Assembly (NCBI GenBank): GCA_015999765.1
Contig: JAECQR010000003.1
Coordinates: 1-64,000 of the forward strand
DNA: 64,000 bases
Source of the DNA: Flavobacteriia bacterium
Lineage (GTDB): Bacteria; Bacteroidota; Bacteroidia; Flavobacteriales; Weeksellaceae
Direction: 5' to 3'
Shown here piece after piece: positions 24,707-32,786 of this stretch. A program made the translations under genes and the position numbers. Below the pieces are notes generated by a model. That model searched no databases. It saw nothing but the letters and a program-made list of their open reading frames with translations, and was not told the DNA's origin. Numbering within the stretch: the first letter of the stretch is position 1; the number at the start of each line of letters is the position of its first letter.

Positions 24707-25459
24707 TTAGAACACGAAATCCTTCACTCTGGCGCATGCGAGTTCATTCTCGTTAAGCCACTTTAAGAAGTTTTCAAGCTTATCCGACATCTTTCTCCCC
24801 GAATTATATTTGCGGTAAAAAGGGATACGGAAACGGAATTTTTCAAAATCAGTGAACTGCCAGGAATTCAGATAGATGAGAATGAAATCTTCGTTTTTCA
24901 ATGTTTCAGTGACCATGTTCTGGTAGAATTTCAGGGGAACCGCCTGGAAAACAAAATCGTTATAAGGGATTTGCGAATAAGGGGAAATGCCTTCTGGTAT
25001 AATGCTCACGCCATTTTCTTCGATGATTTCAGTGCTTCGCTGCAACCTTTTCAGCGGGAAAAGAATGTTGGCGTTCTCAATATTCGAAATGTAGCTGAAT
25101 TCCATCTGTTTCAGCTCGTTTACAGAGAGCGTAACATCCTTTTGCCTGATGCCGCGAATGATTTTTTCGGTAAGATCTTCTATGCTCTTTTTGGCCTTCT
25201 CAATTTCTTTTGCATTAGAGCTTGCGTTGTAAATGGAAATCTCATGACCTTTGCTGATGATTTTTTTTAGTAATGGTTGTAAAGCATCAACGAGCGAAAC
25301 TTCTATAAAAAAAGTCGCCAGAATGTTATTGTTTTCTAAAATCCTTAGAATTGAAGAAACGTTATCGACCGTGATTTTAGTGATTTCATTATCATCAATC
25401 CGGTAATGATTTTTAAAATCACTTTTATTATTAATGATGTTGAAAGTAAGTAAAATCAT
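24707..25459 (-). CDS. Degenerate polysaccharide deacetylase (NodB fold) protein
   Basis: A 250-residue protein with the overall NodB/polysaccharide deacetylase pattern: an early LLTF strand, ILATFFIEVSL near residue 47, then a helix and GHEIS at 71-75. The catalytic elements are missing: the usual TFDDG reads TFNII, the HxxxH zinc pair after GHEI reads YNASS (Tyr77, Ser81), and no RPPYG motif follows. It has no signal peptide. It starts 5 bases after the threonine dehydrogenase gene and shares its operon. A non-enzymatic or altered function is likely; the fold assignment is inference from motif positions. Confidence 0.65.
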   Translation of the reverse strand: MILLTFNIINNKSDFKNHYRIDDNEITKITVDNVSSILRILENNNILATFFIEVSLVDALQPLLKKIISKGHEISIYNASSNAKEIEKAKKSIEDLTEKIIRGIRQKDVTLSVNELKQMEFSYISNIENANILFPLKRLQRSTEIIEENGVSIIPEGISPYSQIPYNDFVFQAVPLKFYQNMVTETLKNEDFILIYLNSWQFTDFEKFRFRIPFYRKYNSGRKMSDKLENFLKWLNENELACARVKDFVF

Positions 25460-25464
25460 GCAGA

Positions 25465-26427
25465 TTATTTCCCCAGTTTCACTTTCAGATTCTTCAGCAT
25501 ATCTTTCGTCATCGCAGTAATATCGAAATCATAATTTAAACCCCAATCTTTTTTCGCGATAGAATCATCGATGGAAGCCGGCCACGAGTCGGCAATCGCC
25601 TGGCGGAAATCAGGTTTGTAATCAATTTCAAAATCCGGCATTTCCTTTTTAATTTCGGCCGCAAGTTCTTGAGGTGTAAAAGATAATCCACCCAAATTGT
25701 ATGAAGTATGAACGCTGAGGCTCTCTTTCGGTGCTTCCATCAGTTTCAAAGTTGCATTAATGGCGTCATCCATATAAAGCATTGGCATTGCCGTGTTTTC
25801 AGAAATAAAACTGGTGTATTTTCCCTGTTCTACGGCTTCATAAAATATTTCAACGGCATAATCTGTCGTTCCGCCACCGGCTGGAGTTTTCCAGGAAATC
25901 AGACCAGGATAACGGATGCTTCTTACATCTACACCATATTTATCATGATAATATTCGCACCATTTTTCCCCGGCCATTTTTGAGATTCCATAAACCGTTG
26001 TCGGATTCAAAACCACGTCCTGACCAACATTTTCTTTCGGAATTCCTTTCCCGAAAACAGCGATCGAACTTGGCCAGAACACTTTTTTCAGCAAACCTTC
26101 TTTCGCCATTTCACAAAAATTCAAGAGCGGTTCCACATTCAGTTTCCACGCAAAAAGCGGCTGTTTTTCAGAGGTTCCCGAAAGTAAGGAAGCAAGATGA
26201 TAAACCGTAGTAATTTCGTAATCTTTCACGACCTGTCTCACCAGTTGCGTGTTGGAAACGTCCATTCTTTCATAGAAACCAGCAGAGGTAAGGTTCTTAT
26301 CCCAGCGGTCAAGTCCGGAAGCCACTACATTTTCAGCGCCATGAATTTCAACTAATCTGTTTGTGAGTTCGGTACCGATCTGTCCCAGAGCACCGGTGAT
26401 AAGAATTTTTTCCGTGTAGGATTCCAT
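25465..26427 (-). CDS. tdh: L-threonine 3-dehydrogenase, short-chain (epimerase-like) type
   Basis: Oxidises L-threonine with NAD+ to 2-amino-3-ketobutyrate. It belongs to the GalE-like TDH group known from Flavobacterium and Cytophaga relatives rather than the zinc-dependent MDR type. Visible: the NAD-binding ITGALGQIGTEL, VYHLASLLSGTSEKQP (a segment typical of this group), the catalytic Ser in WPSSIAVFG, YGISK with Tyr and Lys, and SIRYPGLISW. 320 residues is the normal length. First gene of a two-gene operon with the degenerate deacetylase. A UDP-sugar epimerase is the alternative reading, but the LLSG and PGLI motifs favour TDH. Confidence 0.85.
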   Translation of the reverse strand: MESYTEKILITGALGQIGTELTNRLVEIHGAENVVASGLDRWDKNLTSAGFYERMDVSNTQLVRQVVKDYEITTVYHLASLLSGTSEKQPLFAWKLNVEPLLNFCEMAKEGLLKKVFWPSSIAVFGKGIPKENVGQDVVLNPTTVYGISKMAGEKWCEYYHDKYGVDVRSIRYPGLISWKTPAGGGTTDYAVEIFYEAVEQGKYTSFISENTAMPMLYMDDAINATLKLMEAPKESLSVHTSYNLGGLSFTPQELAAEIKKEMPDFEIDYKPDFRQAIADSWPASIDDSIAKKDWGLNYDFDITAMTKDMLKNLKVKLGK

Positions 26428-26502
26428 GTGTAGAATTTAGAAATTGATTTTAGCAAATTTAAAAAATTTAAGGAATTTTCCCGCCAGAAATTGTTAATTA
26501 TT

Positions 26503-26613
26503 ATTTGGGCGACAGCATCCGCCTTCCGTTTCCAAACCGAACTCAGTGGTTCGCCGACTCATAAAATTAAAATTCAAATAGAAGACAAGCCGAGTCGCGG
26601 TTCCGGATCCTCA
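26503..26613. repeat. Interspersed repeat, copy A
   Basis: A non-coding segment upstream of ggt that opens with TTTGGGCGACAGCATCCG and continues CCTTCCGTTTCC. The opening is shared with copies at 53446 and 56136. Its second half (TGGTTCGCCGACTCA, then GTCGCGGTTCCGGATC) resembles the second half of the 56136 copy. It lacks the TTTTTTGC/GCAAAAAG hairpin of the other two. The GC-rich composition differs from the flanks. Confidence 0.6.
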
Positions 26614-26627
26614 ATAAGTTTTCGGTA

Positions 26628-26651
26628 TTGAAAGCATTTTCAGTACTTTTG
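26628..26651 (+). promoter_or_regulatory. Promoter of ggt
   Basis: TACTTTTG at 26644-26651 matches TAnnTTTG; TTG at 26628-26630 lies 13 bases upstream. The ATG at 26667 follows 15 bases after the box, so an in-frame TTG at 26628 is unlikely to be the start. Confidence 0.5.
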
Positions 26652-26666
26652 ATAAAATTTTCCGAC

Positions 26667-28352
26667 ATGAAAAAAGCGCTGGTTCTACTTCTGATTTCTT
26701 CAAATTTTGTATTTGCACAGTTCACCGACATCAATATTGTAAAAGAAATCCGCACTAAGGATAAAGGTCTGGTGGTCTCCGCACATCCTTTGGCGAGTGA
26801 AGCCGGTGCCCAAGTCATGAAAATAGGCGGAAACGCTTTTGATGCGGTAATTGCTGCACAATATGCTTTGGCAGTGGTTTATCCGCAGGCCGGAAATATT
26901 GGTGGCGGCGGTTTTTTAGTTGGCGTAAAAAATAACGGGGAGAAGTTCACGATCGATTTCCGGGAAACAGCTCCGGCAAAATCTTCGCGGGACATGTATC
27001 TTGATAAAAAAGGAAACGCAAACACCGATTTATCTCAAAACGGAAGATTGGCTGTCGGAATTCCTGGATCTGTTGCCGGATTTTATGCAACCTTGAAACA
27101 TGCCAAACTTCCTATGGCGAAACTTATTCAGCCTGCCATCGATTTGGCGGAACAGGGATTTGCCATTACCGAAAAAGAAGCAAACCTGCTTAATAACCAG
27201 ATGCAGTATTTTAATGAGCATAATAAATCACAAACTGTTTTTCAAAAGAAAAATCCGTGGAAGCAGGGAGATATCCTGATTCAGAAGGATTTGGCAGAAA
27301 CACTGAAACTGATTCAGAAAAACGGTTTAAAAGGTTTCTACGAAGGAAAAACGGCTGAATTAATAGTTGCCGAAATGAAGCGTGGAAACGGAATCATCAC
27401 TTTAAGTGACCTTAAAAATTATAAAGTAGCGGAAAGAAAACCCATCGTTTTCGATTATAAAGGAAACGAAATTGTTTCGATGCCTTTGCCGTCAAGCGGC
27501 GGAATTTTACTTGCTCAGATGCTGAAAATGTCGGGTTATGAAAATCTCGAAAAATACCAGCAGAATTCAGTAGGGGCCGTACAGATTATGATTGAAGCGG
27601 AAAGACGTGCGTTTGCGGACAGAGCAGAATTTATGGGCGATCCGGATTTTATCACCGATCAGACTGCCATGTTGATTTCTGATGATTATCTGAAAAACCG
27701 CTGGAAAAGTTTCAATAAAAATCTTGCGACCCCAAGTTCCGAAGTCGGCAAAATTATTTCTCAACCCAAGGAATCTACGGAAACCACGCATATTTCGGTG
27801 ATCGATAAGGAAGGAAATGCGGTAGCTGTAACAACAACGCTTAACGGTTTATACGGAAGCAAAGTTGTAGTTTCCGGCGCTGGTTTTTTCCTGAATAATG
27901 AAATGGATGATTTCTCCGTAAAACCTGGCGTTCCCAATATGTTTGGCGCGGTTGGCGGCGAAGCGAATGCGATTAAACCCGGAAAAAGAATGCTGAGCTC
28001 GATGACTCCTACGATCGTGATGAAAAACGGAAAACCTTTTATCATTGTAGGAACCCCGGGAGGAACTACGATTCCCACATCGGTTTACCAGTCGATTGTA
28101 AATGTCATTGATTTCAAACTGAGCCCGGGAATGACGGTGAATGCACCAAAGTTTCATCACCAGTGGCTTCCTGAAAGTGTAATGGTTGAAAATCATTTTC
28201 CTGAAACAACCATTCAGGAACTCGAAAAGAAAAATTATAAAGTCGAAAGGGTTTCCCAAATAGGCAGAACCGAAATGATTGTGATTGATGAAAAAGGAAA
28301 TGCGGTAGCAGTTGCTGACGGGCGCGGTGATGACTCGGTGGCGGTAGAATAA
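26667..28352 (+). CDS. ggt: Gamma-glutamyltransferase, periplasmic
   Basis: Cleaves gamma-glutamyl bonds of glutathione and similar peptides. The start at ATG 26667 gives a clean signal peptide (MKKALVLLLISSNFVFAQ). The precursor has the large-subunit motifs HPLASEAGAQVMKIGGNAFDA and GNIGGGGF, an Arg-containing IDFRETAP, and the autoprocessing site STETTHISVID, where the second Thr of ETTH is the new N-terminal nucleophile of the small subunit. GKRMLSSMTPTIV and GTPGGTTIPT complete the small subunit. The length of 561 residues is normal. It converges with the SDR gene, one base between stops. Confidence 0.95.
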   Translation: MKKALVLLLISSNFVFAQFTDINIVKEIRTKDKGLVVSAHPLASEAGAQVMKIGGNAFDAVIAAQYALAVVYPQAGNIGGGGFLVGVKNNGEKFTIDFRETAPAKSSRDMYLDKKGNANTDLSQNGRLAVGIPGSVAGFYATLKHAKLPMAKLIQPAIDLAEQGFAITEKEANLLNNQMQYFNEHNKSQTVFQKKNPWKQGDILIQKDLAETLKLIQKNGLKGFYEGKTAELIVAEMKRGNGIITLSDLKNYKVAERKPIVFDYKGNEIVSMPLPSSGGILLAQMLKMSGYENLEKYQQNSVGAVQIMIEAERRAFADRAEFMGDPDFITDQTAMLISDDYLKNRWKSFNKNLATPSSEVGKIISQPKESTETTHISVIDKEGNAVAVTTTLNGLYGSKVVVSGAGFFLNNEMDDFSVKPGVPNMFGAVGGEANAIKPGKRMLSSMTPTIVMKNGKPFIIVGTPGGTTIPTSVYQSIVNVIDFKLSPGMTVNAPKFHHQWLPESVMVENHFPETTIQELEKKNYKVERVSQIGRTEMIVIDEKGNAVAVADGRGDDSVAVE

Positions 28353-28353
28353 A

Positions 28354-29781
28354 TTATCTTCCTGCCAGTTTTCTCAACATTCCGTTGAAAATCAACCCAT
28401 GAAAAGGAAGTACGGAATACCAGTACATTCTGCCGGATAAACCAAGCGGGCGGAACGTAGCTTCCTGATGTAGAATTCCGTCCTTAATCTTAAATTCGAG
28501 CCAGGCTTCACCAGGAACTTTCATTTCTGCAAACAAAAGCAAACGTTTTTCTTCTTTGTCGGCAAATAAAACGCGCCAGAAATCGACGGAATCACCTGCT
28601 TCCAGAGCGTTTAGGTTTCTTCGTCCGCGCCGTAGGCCAACGCCGCCAAAAAGTTTGTCTAAAAATCCACGGATTTTCCAGAGGAAATCTGCATAATACC
28701 AGCCGGTTTTCCCGCCAATACTGAAAATTCTTTCTGTGGCCAACTCTTCAGAATCTACTTTCATTTCGCGGATATCTTTAAAACATCCTTTGGAAGGAAC
28801 TTCCAAATATTGCCAAACATTTCGCGCATGGAAAGGACTTGAAAAAGAATCGTACCAGCTTGAAAGCACATCGTTCTGCTTGATTTTGTCGAAGGCCTGT
28901 CTAATGGCTTCTTTGTATGAAAACAGCTCAATTCCAAGATCCTTTGCTAGAGTGTTTTTCTTTGCAATAACATCGATTTTCATACTGTCGACGAGGTTTT
29001 GCGCCAAAGAGTAGCTGGTGCTGGTGATAAAATAAAGCCAGTACGACGAGAGTTTCGGTGTCATCACAGGTACGGTGAACACGCTTCTCTTCAGACCGCG
29101 CACTTCGGAATATTGCAACAGCATCTCTTTATAGGTCAGAATATCTGGTCCGGCGATGTCGTAATTTTTGTAATAAGTGAAATCTTTGCCTAAAATGCCT
29201 ACAAGAAACTGAATCACGTTTCGTATTGCAATCGGCTGACATTTTGTTTTCAACCATTTCGGAGCAATCATCACAGGCAGTTTTTCAACTAAGTCACGGA
29301 TGATTTCGAAAGACGCGCTGCCGGAACCTACGATAATTCCTGCACGGAGACTCGTTAACGCATACTTCTCACTTTTCAGAGATTCTTCAACCATTTTTCT
29401 GGATTGAAGGTGTTTTGAGAGTTTCTGTTCATTAATGATTCCCGTAAGGAAAATCACTTGTTTTACTGCAGTTCTTTCGAGGGCATGTTTAAAATTTTCT
29501 GCAGAAATTTTTTCTTTTTCCTCAAAATCGCCATCATCTGAAGACATAGAATGAATCAGATAATAAGCGTGATCAATATCTTTGGGAATGCTTTCTAAAG
29601 AATTGGCTTCCAGAAAATCATTTTCAATAATCTCCAGTTGGTGAAGATGATTATGAAATAGTCTGGTGCTGAATCTTTTTCTGTCCCGGACTGAGCAAAC
29701 CACAGTGTGACCTTCTTCCAAAAGTTGTATCAGAAGCCGTTTGCCGATGTAGCCAGTAACGCCGGTGAGAAAGATTTTCAT
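28354..29781 (-). CDS. SDR family oxidoreductase with C-terminal DUF2867 domain
   Basis: A 475-residue two-domain protein: an NAD(P)-binding Rossmann domain (FLTGVTGYIGKRLL at the N-terminus, HAYYLIHSM near residue 72, SLRAGIIVGSGSASFE near 145) and, from about residue 320, DUF2867, a START/SRPBCC-like lipid-binding fold (KTGWYYADFLW, LRRGRRNLNALEAGDSVDFWRV). It is the last gene of the carotenoid operon; its ATG shares one base with the stop of the SRPBCC gene. Such proteins often accompany carotenoid genes in flavobacteria. A role in pigment modification or membrane lipid handling is inference; the substrate is unknown. Confidence 0.85.
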   Translation of the reverse strand: MKIFLTGVTGYIGKRLLIQLLEEGHTVVCSVRDRKRFSTRLFHNHLHQLEIIENDFLEANSLESIPKDIDHAYYLIHSMSSDDGDFEEKEKISAENFKHALERTAVKQVIFLTGIINEQKLSKHLQSRKMVEESLKSEKYALTSLRAGIIVGSGSASFEIIRDLVEKLPVMIAPKWLKTKCQPIAIRNVIQFLVGILGKDFTYYKNYDIAGPDILTYKEMLLQYSEVRGLKRSVFTVPVMTPKLSSYWLYFITSTSYSLAQNLVDSMKIDVIAKKNTLAKDLGIELFSYKEAIRQAFDKIKQNDVLSSWYDSFSSPFHARNVWQYLEVPSKGCFKDIREMKVDSEELATERIFSIGGKTGWYYADFLWKIRGFLDKLFGGVGLRRGRRNLNALEAGDSVDFWRVLFADKEEKRLLLFAEMKVPGEAWLEFKIKDGILHQEATFRPLGLSGRMYWYSVLPFHGLIFNGMLRKLAGR

Positions 29782-30263
29782 TATTTAATGAGTTTTTCTA
29801 AAATTTTATAGCGGCTTTCAAAAATGAATCTCACTTTGTTTTTAACAGCTTTCCCGGCAATTAAGTCGCCAAAAATCCCGAAAGGCATTTTAAAATTTAC
29901 TATGTCGGTCATTTTTACTTTTCCGTCCTGCATTTCTTCGAAATGATGTTCGTGATGCCACATCGCATAAGGTCCGAAACGCTGCTCATCAACGAAAAAT
30001 TTTTCTTTTACGAAATGAGTGATTTCGGTGATCCAGTTGCTTTTAACCAACGGTAAAATTCCGATTTTATAGGTGATAATCTGTCCCTGATAGGTTTCTG
30101 AACCTGGGTTATTGGTGATGTGAAAATTCATTTCCTGCGGAGTAATCTTATCCAGATTTGTAGGAACGGTGAAAAAAGCCCAGGCTTTTTCAAGCGAAAT
30201 CGGAAGAATCTGTTCGGAAGTTAAGGTGTAAATTCCGGACTGTTTGGTGATTTTAATTTCCAT
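29781..30263 (-). CDS. SRPBCC (START-like) ligand-binding protein
   Basis: A 160-residue cytosolic helix-grip protein: ILPISLEKAWAFFTVPTNLDKITP at the N-terminus is the standard opening of the polyketide cyclase/START-like group, and RFGPYAMWHHEHHFEE lies near the middle. ATG at 30263 overlaps the 3' end of the lycopene cyclase gene by 11 bases and is preferred to an in-frame start at 30314, which would overlap by 62 bases. Its place between the cyclase and the SDR-DUF2867 gene suggests it carries or protects a hydrophobic molecule of the pathway (inference). Confidence 0.8.
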   Translation of the reverse strand: MEIKITKQSGIYTLTSEQILPISLEKAWAFFTVPTNLDKITPQEMNFHITNNPGSETYQGQIITYKIGILPLVKSNWITEITHFVKEKFFVDEQRFGPYAMWHHEHHFEEMQDGKVKMTDIVNFKMPFGIFGDLIAGKAVKNKVRFIFESRYKILEKLIK

Positions 30264-30978
30264 AATTGCTGATTGGTGCTGGTGAATAGTTCCATTTTCT
30301 TTTAAAATATTCAAAAACCAAAACGATACTGTACAAAAGGGTGAAACAGTAAAAACTGTCTTCCAGAGGCATTGTTCCTACGCGGATTCCAAGGTTTTCG
30401 GTGTCGTCATAAAATACCACAGGATTTTCCGAGTAATTCCCGGTCAACGCATTATTCACAAAATAGAACGGGATGTAGATGACAATAAAACTCAGGTAAA
30501 ACCTTTGCGCATCCTTCCATTTATAAATGATCTGGAGCAACATGAGCAAAGCAAAAAGCCCGAAACTGCAAACGGTGTAAATTTTATCGTAGTTGAATAC
30601 CGCGACCGAAAAACTCACCACAAATAGGATATAGGTAATCCATTTGGTGATGCTTTCATTCAAAATTACTTTAGGAATAAAATGTTCCAGTGAATAGTGA
30701 ATGAAAACGCTTGCGTAAGGAATAAGCAGGAAGAAAAGGTATTCTTCCAGCGGCATATTGAAAATTCTGACGCCAATTAAATATTCATCATTGAATCCCC
30801 AAACTCTAGTGTAGGTGAAATAGATATCCCAGGCGATAAAGAATAATCCGACCAGTAGAATTGCTGAGAAAAAAGCTTTCCAGTACTGGATGAAATGCAT
30901 TCTTTTCCGCTCGAAACTGAAGAGAAAAGGAATAGAAAAGCTCAGAATATCGAGTAATAGATAGTAATAAGACTGCAA
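30253..30978 (-). CDS. crtY: Lycopene beta-cyclase, fused CrtYc-CrtYd type
   Basis: Membrane enzyme that closes the beta-rings of lycopene to give beta-carotene. It is the small integral-membrane type with about seven helices, a fusion of two homologous halves. Each half carries the characteristic motif: MPLEEYLFFLLIP near residue 75 and MPLEDSFYCF near residue 200; the WDIYFTYTRVWGF segment lies ahead of the first. 241 residues is normal for the fused form. Lies 10 bases after crtZ in the operon. Confidence 0.9.
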   Translation of the reverse strand: MQSYYYLLLDILSFSIPFLFSFERKRMHFIQYWKAFFSAILLVGLFFIAWDIYFTYTRVWGFNDEYLIGVRIFNMPLEEYLFFLLIPYASVFIHYSLEHFIPKVILNESITKWITYILFVVSFSVAVFNYDKIYTVCSFGLFALLMLLQIIYKWKDAQRFYLSFIVIYIPFYFVNNALTGNYSENPVVFYDDTENLGIRVGTMPLEDSFYCFTLLYSIVLVFEYFKRKWNYSPAPISNYGN

Positions 30979-30988
30979 GATTTAAATT

Positions 30989-31456
30989 TTATGAAGTTGA
31001 TAATTTGGCTTCCCGGAAATATTTCAACGGAACGAAGAGCATCCCGAAACATTCGCCTTCTTCTTTTCCCAAATGTTTGTGATGTATTTTGTGAGCTTTT
31101 CTCAATCCTCTGAAATACCAGTTATTGGTCTTGTCGAACCATTTAAAACGACGGTGAATCAACACATCATGAACTAAAAAGTAGCCCATTCCGTATAATA
31201 ATATTCCCAGTCCTACGAAAAACATCCAGTTGATTTCGCCACGTGTTCCGAAGTAAAAAAGCAAAATGCTCGGTATGGCGAAAACAACGAAAAAGAAATC
31301 ATTTTTTTCAAAAATATGAGGATAGCCCGGCTGGTGGTGATCTTCGTGAAAATACCAGCCCAAACCATGCATAATGTATTTGTGGGTAAGCCAGGTAACG
31401 CCTTCCATCGAGACGAAAACCACTAGTGTAATCATTATATAAAGTAGAGCGTCCAT
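30989..31456 (-). CDS. crtZ: Beta-carotene hydroxylase
   Basis: Di-iron membrane hydroxylase that converts beta-carotene to zeaxanthin. All four histidine clusters are visible in 155 residues: HKYIMH, HEDHH, HDVLIHRR and HKIHHKH, set between four hydrophobic helices. It follows the small exported protein gene by 5 bases. Its presence with crtI, crtB and crtY predicts zeaxanthin as the yellow pigment. Confidence 0.93.
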   Translation of the reverse strand: MDALLYIMITLVVFVSMEGVTWLTHKYIMHGLGWYFHEDHHQPGYPHIFEKNDFFFVVFAIPSILLFYFGTRGEINWMFFVGLGILLYGMGYFLVHDVLIHRRFKWFDKTNNWYFRGLRKAHKIHHKHLGKEEGECFGMLFVPLKYFREAKLSTS

Positions 31457-31461
31457 TTCTA

Positions 31462-31920
31462 TTACAGTTTTAAATGCATTTTGATTCTTTTGTTCAAATC
31501 CTCGTCTTTCGATTTTTTGTATTCTGCTAATATAAAGTTTTTGTCGATTTTCAAATCTTTATTGTAGCCTAGAAAAGCCGGTGTCTGTTCCTGCGAAATA
31601 TACCTCATAAAACGGATTTCCAGATTATTTGGATCTTTGCTTATGGCATTATCCAGCGCTTTTTTTCCTTTGTTGAAATACGAAAATTTGTTCCAGGGAT
31701 TCACGGCATGTTTCGCCATAAAGAAATTTCCCACTGCATAAAACGCTTCGTAAATAGGTTTTTTAGTTTTTGTATAAGTTTCTTTTGAGTTGTTGATCAG
31801 GGTTTTTGTAGCGCTCTCAGAATTTTCTCCTTTCTGTAGAAGAAGCCTAAAATCCGTTAAATCCTGCGCGTCAATCATCATAGTAAGACAACTAAAAATG
31901 GCAAAAAATATCTTTTTCAT
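31462..31920 (-). CDS. Small exported helical protein in the carotenoid operon
   Basis: Not a recognised family. 152 residues with a signal peptide (MKKIFFAIFSCLTMMIDAQ) and alpha-helical, TPR-like segments: AFYAVGNFFMAKHA, FNKGKKALDNAISKDPNNLEIRFMRYISQ and EYKKSKDEDLNKRIK. It lies between crtB (9 bases) and crtZ (5 bases), so it is co-transcribed with pigment genes. Possible roles are assembling or placing pigment enzymes, but nothing in the sequence shows this. Confidence 0.75.
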   Translation of the reverse strand: MKKIFFAIFSCLTMMIDAQDLTDFRLLLQKGENSESATKTLINNSKETYTKTKKPIYEAFYAVGNFFMAKHAVNPWNKFSYFNKGKKALDNAISKDPNNLEIRFMRYISQEQTPAFLGYNKDLKIDKNFILAEYKKSKDEDLNKRIKMHLKL

Positions 31921-31929
31921 TTTAAAATC

Positions 31930-32775
31930 TCAGACTAAATTGAAGTTTTTGTTAAGCATCATTTCACCGAATAGGTAAATTTTTCTGGCGTTTGAAACTC
32001 TGATTCTTTTCGTGAGAAGAAGTTCAGGTTTTGTCTTGCGTATTTTCTTAAACAAATTAATATAATATTTATACGCCATGAATACGGCAATTCTGCTCGA
32101 AATCGGAAGCATTTTAATCCCGATAAATGCATGGGCGAAATCTTTGGCAATGTCGGCTTCGATCTGCTGTTTTGCCTGCGAACTGAACTTACTGAAATCC
32201 ACATTCGGAAAATACATTCTGTTCAGATCATTAAAATCTGCACTGATGTCGCGTAAAAAATTGATCTTCTGAAATGCCGCACCCAAACTCTGCGCATAAG
32301 GTTTTAATCTGTCGTATTCTTCGACATTTCCGTCTACAAAAACCTTCAGACACATTAAACCAACCACTTCGGCAGAGCCGTAAATGTATTCGTTATATTT
32401 TTCATCATTAAAGTTTTTGATGTCGCCCAAATCCATTTTCATGGAATGTAAAAACGCATCAACCAAATGTTGAGGAATATTTTTCTCTCTTTGGGTTAAA
32501 CAGAAAGACTGTAAAATTGGATTCAGAGATATTCCGTTTTCGAGTGCCGAACGGTAATTCTGCTCAAATTCCTCCAGTAGTTTGGCTTTATCATAGTCGT
32601 GAAAGGTATCTACAATTTCGTCTGCGAAACGTACAAAACCATAAATGTTGTAAATGTGCTGACGGATTTCAGGCTGAAAAAGGGTAGAAGCCCGGGAAAA
32701 GGAGGTGCTGTATTTTTCAGTCACTAACTTAGACGACTGCCCGCATACTTTGTTGAAAATTTCTAAGTTATTCAT
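31930..32775 (-). CDS. crtB: Phytoene synthase
   Basis: Joins two geranylgeranyl diphosphates to 15-cis-phytoene. It has both aspartate-rich Mg-binding motifs of the squalene/phytoene synthase fold: FADEIVD (near residue 50) and NFLRDISAD (near residue 170), with GSAEVVGLMCLKVF between. The length of 281 residues is usual for the bacterial enzyme. It follows crtI by 11 bases. No crtE (GGPP synthase) lies in the window. Confidence 0.94.
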   Translation of the reverse strand: MNNLEIFNKVCGQSSKLVTEKYSTSFSRASTLFQPEIRQHIYNIYGFVRFADEIVDTFHDYDKAKLLEEFEQNYRSALENGISLNPILQSFCLTQREKNIPQHLVDAFLHSMKMDLGDIKNFNDEKYNEYIYGSAEVVGLMCLKVFVDGNVEEYDRLKPYAQSLGAAFQKINFLRDISADFNDLNRMYFPNVDFSKFSSQAKQQIEADIAKDFAHAFIGIKMLPISSRIAVFMAYKYYINLFKKIRKTKPELLLTKRIRVSNARKIYLFGEMMLNKNFNLV

Positions 32776-32786
32776 CGGTTTGGTTT

